This document shows positions 13,055-24,154 of a DNA stretch of 64,000 nt, one piece after another. The position numbers and the translations under genes are program-made. Location of the stretch: NCBI GenBank assembly GCA_027422505.1, contig JAPQWV010000642.1, positions 33,501 through 97,500 of the forward strand, in the 5' to 3' direction. The notes under the pieces are model-generated. The model was not told the origin of the DNA and did no database searches. It saw only the letters and a program-made list of their open reading frames with translations. How positions within the stretch are numbered: position 1 is the first letter of the stretch; each line of letters begins with the position of its first letter. The stretch comes from Craterostigma plantagineum (Eukaryota; Streptophyta; Magnoliopsida; Lamiales; Linderniaceae).

Positions 13055-13653
13055 AAGGTGATTGATTGTTGGTGTTTTTGCTTTGCTTCTGTTGAATGAA
13101 GTTTTGCTGAAGTAGTTAAGTTCTAAGATTAGTTTTTATGGAGAAGCATATGATGCTTCCTTCCTCTGACCACTAAGACATCATTTGACTGTTGTGGTTG
13201 CTTTTGCTTTTGCTTTCTCGAATTAGACAGTGCTGCTATGCTATGAGCCCATTGCGCGTTGTGTAATAGTCGTTTGATTGGTGTATTTTGTGACGAAATT
13301 GTACGTCGTCAATCTGTTGTTATTTATTGCATGCATTTATTAATCGTTTTTTTTTTCGTATGAATTGAAACGAAGGCAAAAAACTTTGAGAAAGAATTTG
13401 AGTCCGAAGTAAGTAAGGCCCAACGAGCCCATATAAAACGGCCACGTATCAGCATCCGCCACGTGTCCCTTAATTATTTTGTTTTTGTAACGCTACCTTC
13501 ATTCTGTTTATTAACGCAACGAAAATTGGTCTCACGAAGACGAGGAGAAGAAACCTGAGAGAAAATCAATTTTTGCGTCGTGGTCGTTGTTGTAGTCACT
13601 CTCACCTCTCTCACCACCGTAATCGTCGATATTTTTTATAAGCGTGTGTGTAT
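13055..13653 (+). promoter_or_regulatory. PGDH 3' flank and RRM-gene promoter
   Basis: Six hundred bases between two plus-strand genes. Elements seen: AAGGCCCAACG (site-II/telo-box-like, about 13416), TATAAAA at 13432-13438, and a G-box CACGTG at 13460-13465. Site-II-like GGCCCA elements are typical of housekeeping RNA-processing and ribosomal genes, which suits the downstream gene. No coding sequence seen. Confidence 0.4.
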
Positions 13654-15957
13654 ATGGCTGGAAACGGTATGCACCCTTACCACCACGCTCAGCCGTGGCC
13701 TCCTGCCCCCGCGCCTCCTCCGCCGCCTGCCGTCGCTCCACCACCGACGATTCCAATGGAAAATCCCGCCGCTCGTCCATACTCCGAGGAGGTAGCTAGT
13801 AAAAAATTATTGTTTCTATCGTTTGCGCTATTTATTTGTATGCTCGTTTTATACGTCTTAGGGTTTCGTAGCAATTTCAATTATGAAGCTGCGTCAGATT
13901 CGTTGTACCCATGGATCCTGTATTTGTTCGTTTACGAATGAGCTGAATTGGTTAGTCTCTAAAATTGGCTATTGATTTGTAGCTACGGACAATTTTCATT
14001 TCGGGATTACCTCTGGATGTAAAAGAGAGGGAGCTGCTGAATTCGCTGAGATGGCTACCCGGTTATGAGGCATCACAGGTTAACTTCAAGGGGGAGCTGC
14101 CAATGGGATTTGCCCTTTTCACAACTCCTCAACATGCAATAGCTGCCAAGGACGCGCTTCAGGGAATGGTGTTCGATGCAGATTCGAAGTCTGTCTTGCA
14201 TACTGAGATGGCAAAGAAGAATCTTTTTATCAAGAGAGGTGGGGATCTTGTTTACGTATGCTTTTGATTTTTTTTGCGGACATGATTTATTTGTCGTTAT
14301 TTACCGTATTTGACATCAAGTAACGGTCTGGACTATTTGAAGGTAATTATCATGTTTCTTTCATAATTGCTTTCATGTTGTCTACTACATATTCTTCAGG
14401 TTTTTTCGGTGGTGTTTGCCTTTCGTTGAATTTAGTCGTTATGACCCTTGCACTTTTATCGTGGCATCCCCGAATTTTCTCTTACCATAAAAGCCTTAAT
14501 TTTCAAATCAGCTTGACAAATATATATAAACGAAATAAATTAGTAACCATGTTTGCTTCTTGCTTCTCACTTGTGCGAACATCTCCATTTCTGTTTTTTC
14601 CTAGTGAAACATTGTTTCGAGACGCATTTTTTTGTGTTTTTTCAATTTTAAGTTCTTTCAAAGTGCAGGCATAGTTGCCGATTCTAATTCATATGACCAG
14701 AGTAAGAGGATGCGGACTGGAGATGACTATACGCACGCTGGTTATTCAACATCTCCTTTTCATCCTACCCCACCTCCTGTTTGGGCACCACATGGGTATG
14801 TAAGGCTTTGGAAACTTCGTTGTATCTCGTCGTTCTTCCAATATGAAAAATGGCCGCATCTGTTGACATAATGTTGCTTCTCAGGTATATGACACCGCCT
14901 CCTCCGTCCTACGACCCTTATGCAGGTTATGCAGTTTCGCCTGTTCCAATGCCTCCTCCTCCCCCCGTACCAGCACCGAATAGTTATTTACCCGTGCAGG
15001 TAAGCCCTAGTGCCATTCCAGTGGTTATATTTACTTTCTAGATGATGGTAATACGCCAAAAGAGTTGAGTTTTTCTTATGCATATATCCTACGTCTTAGA
15101 ACGTAACGTTGTTCACTGGCCGTTATTCGCGAATCAAAATTGTCATGCTTGTGCTATGTTTGTTAATAGTTCTCTTCCCTTATTTTTTGCCATTTGATTA
15201 AGCAGTACTTGCATTGTATATGATATGCTTTCTTGGCCATGATTTTTTTTTAACCATATGCCTTGCTACTTTTTGTAGAACATCAAAGACAATCCTCCAT
15301 GCAACACTCTTTTCATTGGAAACCTTGGTGAGAGTATTAATGAAGACGAGTTAAAAGGCCTTTTCAGCATGTACGCTTGTGTTTGTTTCTCTTGGAACGA
15401 ATTCTATTGGCTTTACTGCATCATTATTCAAATTAACTTATTTTTTGTTTTTGTTATCCTAATGCAGCCAACCCGGATATAAGCAGATGAAGGTATTAAG
15501 ACAGGAGAGGCACACTGTTTGTTTCATTGAATTTGAGGTAACAGATCGACGATTTTCTTTTATAGCTTGCATTTAATCTGTCGTTCATTATTTTTTTTCT
15601 TGAGTATGTATTTATTTCTTATTCTGCTTTGCATAGGATGTGAACTGCGCGACGAATGTGCATCACAACTTGCAGGGTGCTGTTATACCGAGTTCTGGTT
15701 CTGTTGGGATGCGTATTCAATATCCTTTAATTTTTCTTTCTTTCCCTAAATATGCCTTCCAGAAGTCTTTCTATTGGCCATAATCTCAATTTTAGAAAAT
15801 GCTAATCATTATTCGCAAATGTTTATTCTTGACTTACAATACGTATTCCAAGAATCCATTTGGGAGAAGAAAGGACATTACCCACACAGGTGCATCTTCC
15901 CCAACTGTGCATGGAGGACCACCACTGCCGCCGCCACCAGCAATGGCTTACCAGTAG
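13654..15957 (+). CDS. Two-RRM RNA-binding protein (At3g21215 / Whi3-like type)
   Basis: Eight exons: 13654-13791, 13983-14238, 14669-14795, 14885-14999, 15279-15370, 15468-15537, 15637-15719 and 15843-15957, giving 331 residues. The N-terminus is rich in Pro, His and Ala. RRM1 (exon 2) has TIFISGLPLDV and the derived RNP1 MGFALFTT. A Pro/Tyr-rich linker (exons 3-4) precedes RRM2 (exons 5-7: NTLFIGNLGES, TVCFIEFE). The tail YSKNPFGRRK followed by a Pro-rich end is typical of this plant family, similar to animal RBPMS and fungal Whi3/Scw1. It is presumably an mRNA-binding regulator; no target can be read from sequence. The last intron (15720-15842) is of the U12 AT-AC class and is annotated separately. 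Confidence 0.88.
15720..15842 (+). other. U12-type AT-AC intron
   Basis: The intron begins ATATCCTTT, the canonical minor-spliceosome 5' splice site, and ends in AC. TTCTTGACTTAC, close to the U12 branch consensus, places the branch A at 15832, ten bases from the 3' splice site. Joining CA to G TAT gives ...MRIQYSKNPFG..., the conserved family sequence. No GT-AG alternative restores this peptide. Confidence 0.85.
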
Positions 15958-16908
15958 CACAAAGGGGGACGTATTCTGTTCTGTTATGTTCTTTTTTGCA
16001 CATCATGATTGGATGATGCATCATGCAAGCTATATCGCATGCATATCATCACCATTAGCATCATCCTTGTCACTTAGGCAAACATGTCATTTTCTATCAT
16101 TTCAATAGATTATATGGTTTTAGACGTGCATCCGAGGCAGTCAATGCCTCTATCTCAAATATTTTATATGTGTGGTTGCATTACATTTTGCATGGAGGTC
16201 TGTATTATCGGTTTAACTGCGTCTGCTTCTGGTAAGATTTTAACGACGTCCTATGCTTTTCATGTCAGTGCTTGTAATATGATAATAACTGCATGATTTC
16301 GCGACATCTCAATCTTCTTACATACATACACGGACACAGTCTCTTCTTGTTCTCACGCAACGCATTGCAGTTTCAGTTAGTTAAGCTAACATATCATTCA
16401 TCCCACGAATTTTCTGGATATCATTTGCAAGGAGTAGTTACATCAATTAGTTAATAGAGACATCAATTAGTCGCAACATCATCATTATCATCTTTTCATC
16501 GCATCGTGGGGAACTATAATTAAAGCAAATTCAGCATTAGTATGTATTTAAGCCATAATTATTAGAAGATTTTGGAAAATCTATCAGAGCTGCTATGCAG
16601 GTTCTTTTTTCGGAACGATGTGTTCAAGATACAGACACAACACAATGCCAAGGAGATGGTCTTACGATATATTTCTTTCTTTTCTTTTGGATTCTTTGTT
16701 TTTCTGTTCCTTTCTGAATTTCCCATCTATTTATGTTGGAACTTTGTGGGCTTATTGATTTGAGGGATTTGTGAGGGATTCATTGATCGCATTGCCAGAG
16801 AGAGTTCTTACTACCATGTACCTCAGCAAAACTTGGCGCCTCTTAAAATATACAATCAAGCTTCTTATGGTGATGTCCTTTGAAACAAATGCTATGTCAT
16901 ACAATATC
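15958..16908. other. Convergent 3' flanks, no gene recognised
   Basis: Nine hundred and fifty bases between the stop codons of the RRM gene (+) and the RNase E/G gene (-). Short T-rich open frames show no domain or splice logic. It probably holds both 3' UTRs. Confidence 0.5.
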
Positions 16909-19900
16909 TCACCTCTTCTCCCTTTTCTTGATTGGAAAAAACGTTACTTTAGTACGATTTGGGGAATATGATACAACATTTGTTGGTCTGAGAACTGGGA
17001 TGGCATTGTGGTGTTGGTCGTCTTGTAAGGACTCCTCCGTCAAAGATTTCAGCTCATATGTGCCTCTAGTGAGCCCTCTAGCCACCTAAATATTCAAAAC
17101 ATTAAACATACAACATTTAGAGCTTCTAAATGCTACATAAATAAAAAAAGAGAGAGGAGGCAAAATAGTGCCAGATCTTGGTAACTTTTCTTACCTTTAA
17201 GAGTATCCATACTTTGAGAGAGCTACTTAAAAGTGCCAGTCTTGTCCTCTTCCCCGAAGTAAGATAATTACACATGTGCCGATCAACCCTAAGGATTAAT
17301 CGAGGCCAAGATTTGGAGTTGCTCGGATCTGCTTTCTGATCCATTGTCGACTGAGAAACAAGGTAAGAAAACCCGTAATGGGATAACTATTGTTTTTTCT
17401 CTTTAGTTCGTGTATTTAAGAAGAATTTACTGACCAGAAGGCGACAGATCTCATGTTCGATTTTGGAAAACGTTGTTTCCAAGGCCTCTACACGACCAGT
17501 AGCGTGGCAGCACGTGCATGGCTCGCTGATCATAAACGTAACACTTGGTCGAACCTGTCGAGAATCAAACATGAAAGAGCATTCATTGTTAACTAAAAAA
17601 GGGAAGGCTTGTTTACTAAAAGCATCAACATGTTATGTACATACCCTTTTGCGGGTTATTTCCATAAGCCCGTGCCTCGACAATTCAGAGACTTTGACGA
17701 TTGAGCGGTCTCTCTCCACTGCCTTTTTCACTTCTTCATAAACGAGTCTCTTATTTGCTGCAGCGGAAGACGTAAGGTACAACATGAAGTGTTTTACGAT
17801 GTGAACCTGAGAGAGTTGTCCATTTCTAATTCACAGCATGATGGCTTTTTAAGCCATCTCGGGAATTTCTCTCAGTAACACTAAATCGCAATAACAAGAA
17901 CCATATGCTTACAGTCATCCGCCATGTCTATGAAATCGACCACTATAATTCCACCAATGTCTCTCAATCGTAGTTCCCTAGCAATCTGAAACCAGAGGAT
18001 TATGCTCATGTCAGCCTTATGCAAAAGACATCATCGTAAGAAATACCGAAGCATCACCTACAGAAAATGAAGTCTTAAGATATGGACGTATAACCAACCA
18101 AAGAAGCTTGTCTAAAACAGGTTGAAAATGATGAAGTGAAGAGAAAAAAGATATACTTTCTTTGGCCCTCTGTCTGGGCTAGTTTAGTCGGCTAAGCACT
18201 ACATATTAGAGAACGACTTTTTCGAGAAACAAAATTGAGTGAGGAACGAGCAGTCAATGGCCAGATAGCTTTATTTCCAGAAAAGGGATAACAGTTCAAG
18301 AGTCTGTTCAAATAAACAAAAGGATAGGGCCAAAATATCAGCAGTTCAATCGAACATACTTGTTTGGCTGCTGCAAGGTTCACTTCAAGAATAGCTTTCT
18401 CTTGTGAAGTACCTTGACCTAACATACACTGGCCCCCATTCACATCAATCGAAACTAATGCCTCCGTTTGTTCAATCACAAGATAACCACCATTAGCAAG
18501 AGGTACCCTGGTAAAACGAACAGTAGTTAATGACTGAAAGAAGTGAACTGACCTAGCTAAGTCCAATGCTTCAAGTTGCATAACCACGATGGATTCAAAA
18601 AATCACAACACCGACCTTTTGCTGAGAATGCTACTTATTTCGTCCTCGATATTGTATTCGTCGAAAAGGGGAGTCCTTTTGCTGTATAATTCAACTCTGT
18701 CACAAAGATCAGGAGCTATGTCCTGAAGATAATTGGTTACCTGGTCGAAACCATGATGAGTGTAAGAGTTTCAGTTAGTATGTATAAACTGCCAGTTCTA
18801 TAAAGGTTAAGCATGATGAGTGTAAGAGTCTCAATTAGCCAAAAGGTTAACAACAAGACATTAGCTTATTACTAGTTCCTTGCATTGACTAAAGTTCATG
18901 ATCATATACCTCGTGATATGTTCGTGCAGAATCAACTACCATGCTCTTAACCTGCAATAGACACAAACGAAGAGCGAGATCGACAGTGTTGAGTCAAATT
19001 ATCAAAGAACAGACCATGGACTTATCAACAAATATTTAATCTATCAAAGATCAAACTGCCACCTTCTCATTAAAATAATCTTGAACGATTGAAAGAGTTT
19101 GGCCCATTGCCCTGTGCAACATAACAGGAACAGCTCCATCAACACCTTCATCTGCAGCAAGAGCTGCAGATTTTGCATGGTCGACTATACCTTTCCATGT
19201 CGATAGCAGACCTTCCAAATCCTTTTGCAACTCCTCTAGTGGCTGACCAGAAGCAACTGTCCTTACTGTTAGGCCAAAACCAGGAGGTTGCAAAGACTTT
19301 GCGATTACACGCAGTCGCGTACGCTCGACGCCTGATATTTTCTTCGAAATTCCTATCGTGTTAGAACGAGCTATCAGGATCTGAGACATGAAGAGAATTA
19401 CCGAACTTTACCACAACGAATATTGGATTGGAGCATTCGAAATTTGAAATTGAGACGAGGGAGTAGCAAATACCCAGAATCGACTTTTCAGTTTTGGATA
19501 AGCAGTCAACGTGGGGCCCTTCGTGCCCAATCCTTCTTTAACAACTTGTACGACAATCATGGAACCCTCTTGAACTTGTGCCCACTTATTTTCTTCACCA
19601 CTTGATTTCCGGCGTTTATGACGTTTCCCTACATCTTCACTGACTGGTTCCACAGACCCATGTGCATCACCATCGTGTTCATGTCTGAGAACACTACCAT
19701 TTAGATTTTCCTTAATACTCTCAATGACGTTGAGATGAAAACTATTCTCATCAGTTCCAAGCTCCTCAATAGTAAATTCATCTTCACTTTGGTCATCCTC
19801 AAACTCATCTTGCTCTGCAGCTCTCTCTGAGAATATTGGACTATCAGGCAACACAACCTGCTCTGTAGCCTTGTTAGATATGGGACCATCGGCTTCTTTT

Positions 19901-20962
19901 TCCTTCATAGGATCATGCAATGAAGTTAGTATAAATGGCTCCCTATTGGGCTTTATATCCATGAACGATGGCCTTGAGCTTCCTATGTTAACAAAAGCAC
20001 CGCCCATGTGTGGAACTAGTTTCGTCAACACTCCTAGGTATACACTATCACACTGCACAGTGGATTTCACGGGCTCTAGTAACAATTCAACCAGCTCATC
20101 ATTTTCTATTACGGCGATCCTTTGCATTGTACATAGAGAGGAATTGATCAATATAACTGTGGAAACAGAATCTTCTTCTGCGGTCACTTTACTCTCTTCT
20201 TCTTGAAGCAGCATCTCAGGTATAAGTCGATTCTGATCAGGTATCGTGGGAGCGAGCTCATCATCGGGAAATTCATCGGTAAAGACATCTGAATCCAACT
20301 GGAGAGATTCAAAAATCCACGGCTCCTCGACTGGATAATTCGAAAATAGAGAATTGTGTCTTTCTTCAATGTTAACATCATTTACTTCAAACTGAACCTC
20401 ATGGTTGAGGTATTCAGACGTCTGATGATGACCATTTATAAACTTTGAAATATCTTTCCCACCGTCAAAACCGTTACTCCTATCCAAATCTGCAGCATGG
20501 CCTGGGGATACGGATAGCCAAGGCTCCTCGACAAATCCATTTACTTGGGAAAATGTTTCCTTATTGCACGATCTGTATCCGATGCTATCACTCTCATCGT
20601 TCTTCGAGAACTTGGGAACCATAGAATCTCTTGTACTACACTTTTTAACCTTCTCTTCATCTGCAAAATCGCTGGATCATTTGAGTCTTCAGCATCATAT
20701 AGGCAAAACATTCTAACAAACTAACAAGACAAGTAATACCTTTAGCTGAACCTGGAACAAGTTGTGAGATTTTCTTCCCTGTCCACGAATGAAACAGGCG
20801 AGCAGTTGGTCTTCTTCTAGAGCGAGACCCAACCTTTGTCGAACGCTTTTTATGCAATTGTTTATGGGAAGGTGCAGGCACATAAAACTCTACTCTTGGT
20901 CTCCAAATGACATCAGATGAAAGCCACATGTCTTCTTTAACATAGTTAAAGGCCTTCAGATG
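16909..20962 (-). CDS. RNE: Ribonuclease E/G-like protein, chloroplastic (5' exons missing)
   Basis: Plastid endoribonuclease of the RNase E/G family, which processes and decays plastid transcripts. Exons in order: 20740-20962, 19474-20660, 19063-19380, 18910-18951, 18616-18740, 18360-18507, 17913-17985, 17645-17757, 17435-17554, 17195-17350 and 16909-17085; phases agree throughout. Visible landmarks: the S1-like region (KSTVQCDSVYLGVLTKLVPH), catalytic-domain aspartates in VSIDVNGG and IVVDFIDM, and the zinc-link-like CTCCHATGR. The first exon shown (FNYVKEDMWLSSDVIWRP) matches the C-terminal end of the CBM20 starch-binding domain that begins plant RNE proteins. The preceding ~100-150 residues (transit peptide and CBM20 core) are not found in the 1.4 kb upstream. 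Translation could begin at the Met at 20929, but the product would lack plastid targeting. Confidence 0.9.
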
Positions 20963-22334
20963 CTAAAGATCAAACACGAGTTAGGTTCATATGACAGAGA
21001 TTAGCAGTTTTACGAATGCCACTGCAAACCCAATATTGATCTCTCCTTTTTCTTCATCGCCAAATCAAGATATAGCAATTTCCTCTAAACTAGCATCATT
21101 AGCCAACATCAGCTACCTACCTCCTACGACTTTAAATTCATCAGCTGAATAGCTCGACTCGAAACTCAAACGCACAATGAATCCGAAACTGAAAACAGCT
21201 TTCATTTCAGGACTAAATTACCGAAAAAAAATATCATCTTGAACAACAGTTCAGTCCAGGGTAGAAAGAAGTAAAACAAATTGAACAAGAACATGTCCTT
21301 GGATTGCTGACACTAAACATTCAAGAAATATAACCAGTACAAGCGTTAACGCACCTGACATACAACAAATGGGAAAGAATCATTGCCCAGAAGTTTAAAT
21401 TGGAATAATCAGACGTATCAGAAACGCAGCTTTGGAAATAAAGAGCTGTAATGCGTGCTTGCGGCCAGCTGTGGACAATGGCAGTCTTTTCCTATTACGT
21501 TCTATCTTTATCTCGTTTCAAATTTCCCAACTAAAGGAAAGGAACACGAAATATTTTTCAGTTTGACCCCTCGATATTTAATAATCTCCGATTGCCTACT
21601 TAAATTGAGTCAATAATGCAATATTCCACATCACAATAATCACGTAATTGCACACACTTATTTACGAAATTCCGTGTTTGACACTGTGTGTTTAAGCATG
21701 GGAAGTGAAGGTTTGGCGAACAAAGTCGACTAATGGAATCGTAGTGACGTCGAACGAGTGTTTTGCAGGTCGGTGTTGCTGAAATAGGCCTTCTGTTTGA
21801 TGTTAGTGCTCAAAATTGTTTGTTTTCAATATCATGTAGGTATCTTCGCAGCAGAAAACTACGAGCATTTCATCGGACATTGCAGGTAGATCTTCGGATG
21901 ATTCAGCTCGGTATTCATTAGCTGTGGACTTCGAGTTACTTTCTTTAGCTGTATCTGTGCACGAGCTTATGGCTATGTAATTATGTCAAAAAACGAGCGC
22001 AGTGTTCTTGGATTCCTTATAATCGTGCAAGAAGTTCCTAGATTGGGTGAGATTTCTTTGTTTATGTACCCAATTCGCCGGTATCATAGACTGATTTCAC
22101 TTCCTCTTAGTCTTATGGTTATGTGTCCTGCTATCAAGCAAGACTCGAGCGAGCATCGTATTCGGAAAGTTATTTCCATCAGAGAAAAGTGTGGCGTGTG
22201 CTAAAGTAGCGGTGATTTCTGAATCCTTGACATCATATTCAGATAGGAATTTCCATCAGAGATACATGGGGATATGCTAAAGCTACATCACTTTTTACAG
22301 GATCAGAAAAATAAGAAACAAAGCAACTATCTTC
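20963..22334. other. Intergenic; expected RNE 5' exons not found
   Basis: I read the minus strand here for the CBM20 signature (GDP..LG.WEP) and a transit peptide and saw neither. A minus-strand segment around 21356-21540 with a donor-like CAG|GTGCG at about 21354 could be a non-coding leader exon, but its open frame does not join the first RNE exon in phase. The plus-strand frame at 21983-22204 has no recognisable domain. Confidence 0.45.
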
Positions 22335-23255
22335 CTAACCGTCTGTATTGCAAGTGGGTAGCACCTCGTACTGAATCGCGAGGTCTCGTATTTCTTCGGA
22401 TTGTCTCTTTTTGAAGTCCAGGTAAAGCAGAGCATATACCAGGTTGGTAAATAAACTAGTCACGGAGAGAAGAAGTGATACTATCGACAGGAAAAAGAAT
22501 TGAGTGACGAGTGCATTCTCATCTTCGTCATCTGTTGCTGTAACGTAACATAGGATGTAACCTGGTGCTGTGATTAGAGTCAACAGCAGCATCAAGAAAT
22601 AACCCTGAAACATCCATTGGCCTGCAACTTTTACAGCTTGTCTAAAAGCTTTCCCGCCTCGATGTTCGTTTTCTAAGGTGCAAATGACCAGCACAAGCGA
22701 GTGAATGGATACTAAGTATGGGTATGTTACAGCTATAAATCCGATTACCGGCACTAGTCTGATGAAAAAAGTGGTCGCCCCGGTAAAAACAGCTAAAGAT
22801 AACGAAGAGCAGAGGCCAACAGTGAAGAGAAAAGTCCATCTAAGTTTCAAGCGAAGCAGCACTTCCTTGAGGCTAAGAGACAAACCCTCGTGGATATAGA
22901 CAGTTCCCAGACTTGTAGCAGCCGAGGCAAAGATCATAACCACGCACAAGGTCAAGACAAAAGGGATTTCAATCAGTAGAAGGTGGATCAGATCTTGTAT
23001 ACTCACTGAGTTATTTTCATAGCCATCCTCAACCTTTGCGATGAATGGTTTGGCTACCACAGAGTGAAGCAAAACAAGAATCAATATAGGAGTAAAACAG
23101 ATCATGAAGACTTGAAACATCAGCTTCTTGTTTTTAAGTGGAAAATCAACGGCCATCTGCATGATTCCAAATACACTGCTCTTCGTTGATGGAGAAGAAT
23201 GCAATGCTGATGGCTCCATGCTTCCAGGTGAGTGTAGCTCAAATCCTCCAGCCAT
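22335..23255 (-). CDS. Polytopic membrane protein of unknown function
   Basis: Intronless, 306 residues, not assigned to a named family. About six hydrophobic segments are visible (roughly residues 46-66, 87-112, 137-160, 165-195, 215-237 and 255-285). A Ser-rich cytosolic-looking N-terminus and a short charged C-terminus (LDFKKRQSEEIRDLA) flank them. The layout resembles plant DUF-type multi-pass proteins, often 300-350 residues and encoded by one exon. There is no signal peptide and no catalytic motif. The start is the first ATG of the frame, with reasonable context (GCCATGGC). Intact frame and normal codon use suggest a real gene. Confidence 0.8.
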   Translation of the reverse strand: MAGGFELHSPGSMEPSALHSSPSTKSSVFGIMQMAVDFPLKNKKLMFQVFMICFTPILILVLLHSVVAKPFIAKVEDGYENNSVSIQDLIHLLLIEIPFVLTLCVVMIFASAATSLGTVYIHEGLSLSLKEVLLRLKLRWTFLFTVGLCSSLSLAVFTGATTFFIRLVPVIGFIAVTYPYLVSIHSLVLVICTLENEHRGGKAFRQAVKVAGQWMFQGYFLMLLLTLITAPGYILCYVTATDDEDENALVTQFFFLSIVSLLLSVTSLFTNLVYALLYLDFKKRQSEEIRDLAIQYEVLPTCNTDG

Positions 23256-24154
23256 GGCTCATATGTTCTAGTGTTAAAATTGGTTATTTTATTTTAGAAG
23301 GAAACTTTTTTGCGTATGAAGTTTGGTTGGCAATTGTTAATTGGTTGGATCCACATATAAGGATAAAAAGTATCTCGTGGTCCCAAAAATATAGGTTAAC
23401 ATTTGACAACATATTCTGTACTGACCAATTGTTGCTACATTTATTTTTATTTAATAAGGTAGTCTTGTCCTTGATAATTGTACTTACTTTACGTGTGTTT
23501 TCTTTCTTTTGCCATTTTCCTGTGTCACAGCAATTTATTTATTCTTTCTGCTTTTTAGCTGAATAAGCTACATTAACTCAGGAAATAATTAATCAGGGGA
23601 GGTATTATGCAGACCAATCTCAGTTCTTGTCCAACGTGAATTGTGAGGTAGTTATTATCATGGAAAGGCTGATCTGAGACACGAGTTCTCAGGCTTTACA
23701 AATACCTAAATTTGTTTGGTAATGGTGAGGTACGGAGGCCTGTACCGTTTGCTGTAATGTGCTCTTATCTGTCTCACTCGTTGATAACGGTTTTGATTTG
23801 GCTTCACGGTCGAACAAACATTGAAAGAAAAGGGCTCTATAATAATATATGATTCCCCAAGAAGCTCACACTTCCATTGATTGATTGTACGTAGGTTTAT
23901 TGCTCTATTAAGTTGTCAGACATCGTGGTTGTGGAGAATACTATTCTGTTTTAGACCTAAACTATATTTAAGACTATTCCATTGCCTGCTACTCTGGTCG
24001 ATAGCACATATTAAATGGTTTTGTTCAGACTATAATCATATGAACATCTATGCTAACATCGAGTTACAGGCCAAGTTATATTGATACTAGAATAAGTTGA
24101 TAGTTGTCACTACTATACATGACATTCAAAGTACAATGAACATGCTGCAACAGT
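23256..24154. other. Intergenic, no gene recognised
   Basis: AT-rich, with short hydrophobic open frames only. The end next to 23255 would hold the promoter of the membrane-protein gene and the end next to 24154 the EXO70 3' UTR. No repeat structure was noticed. Confidence 0.5.
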
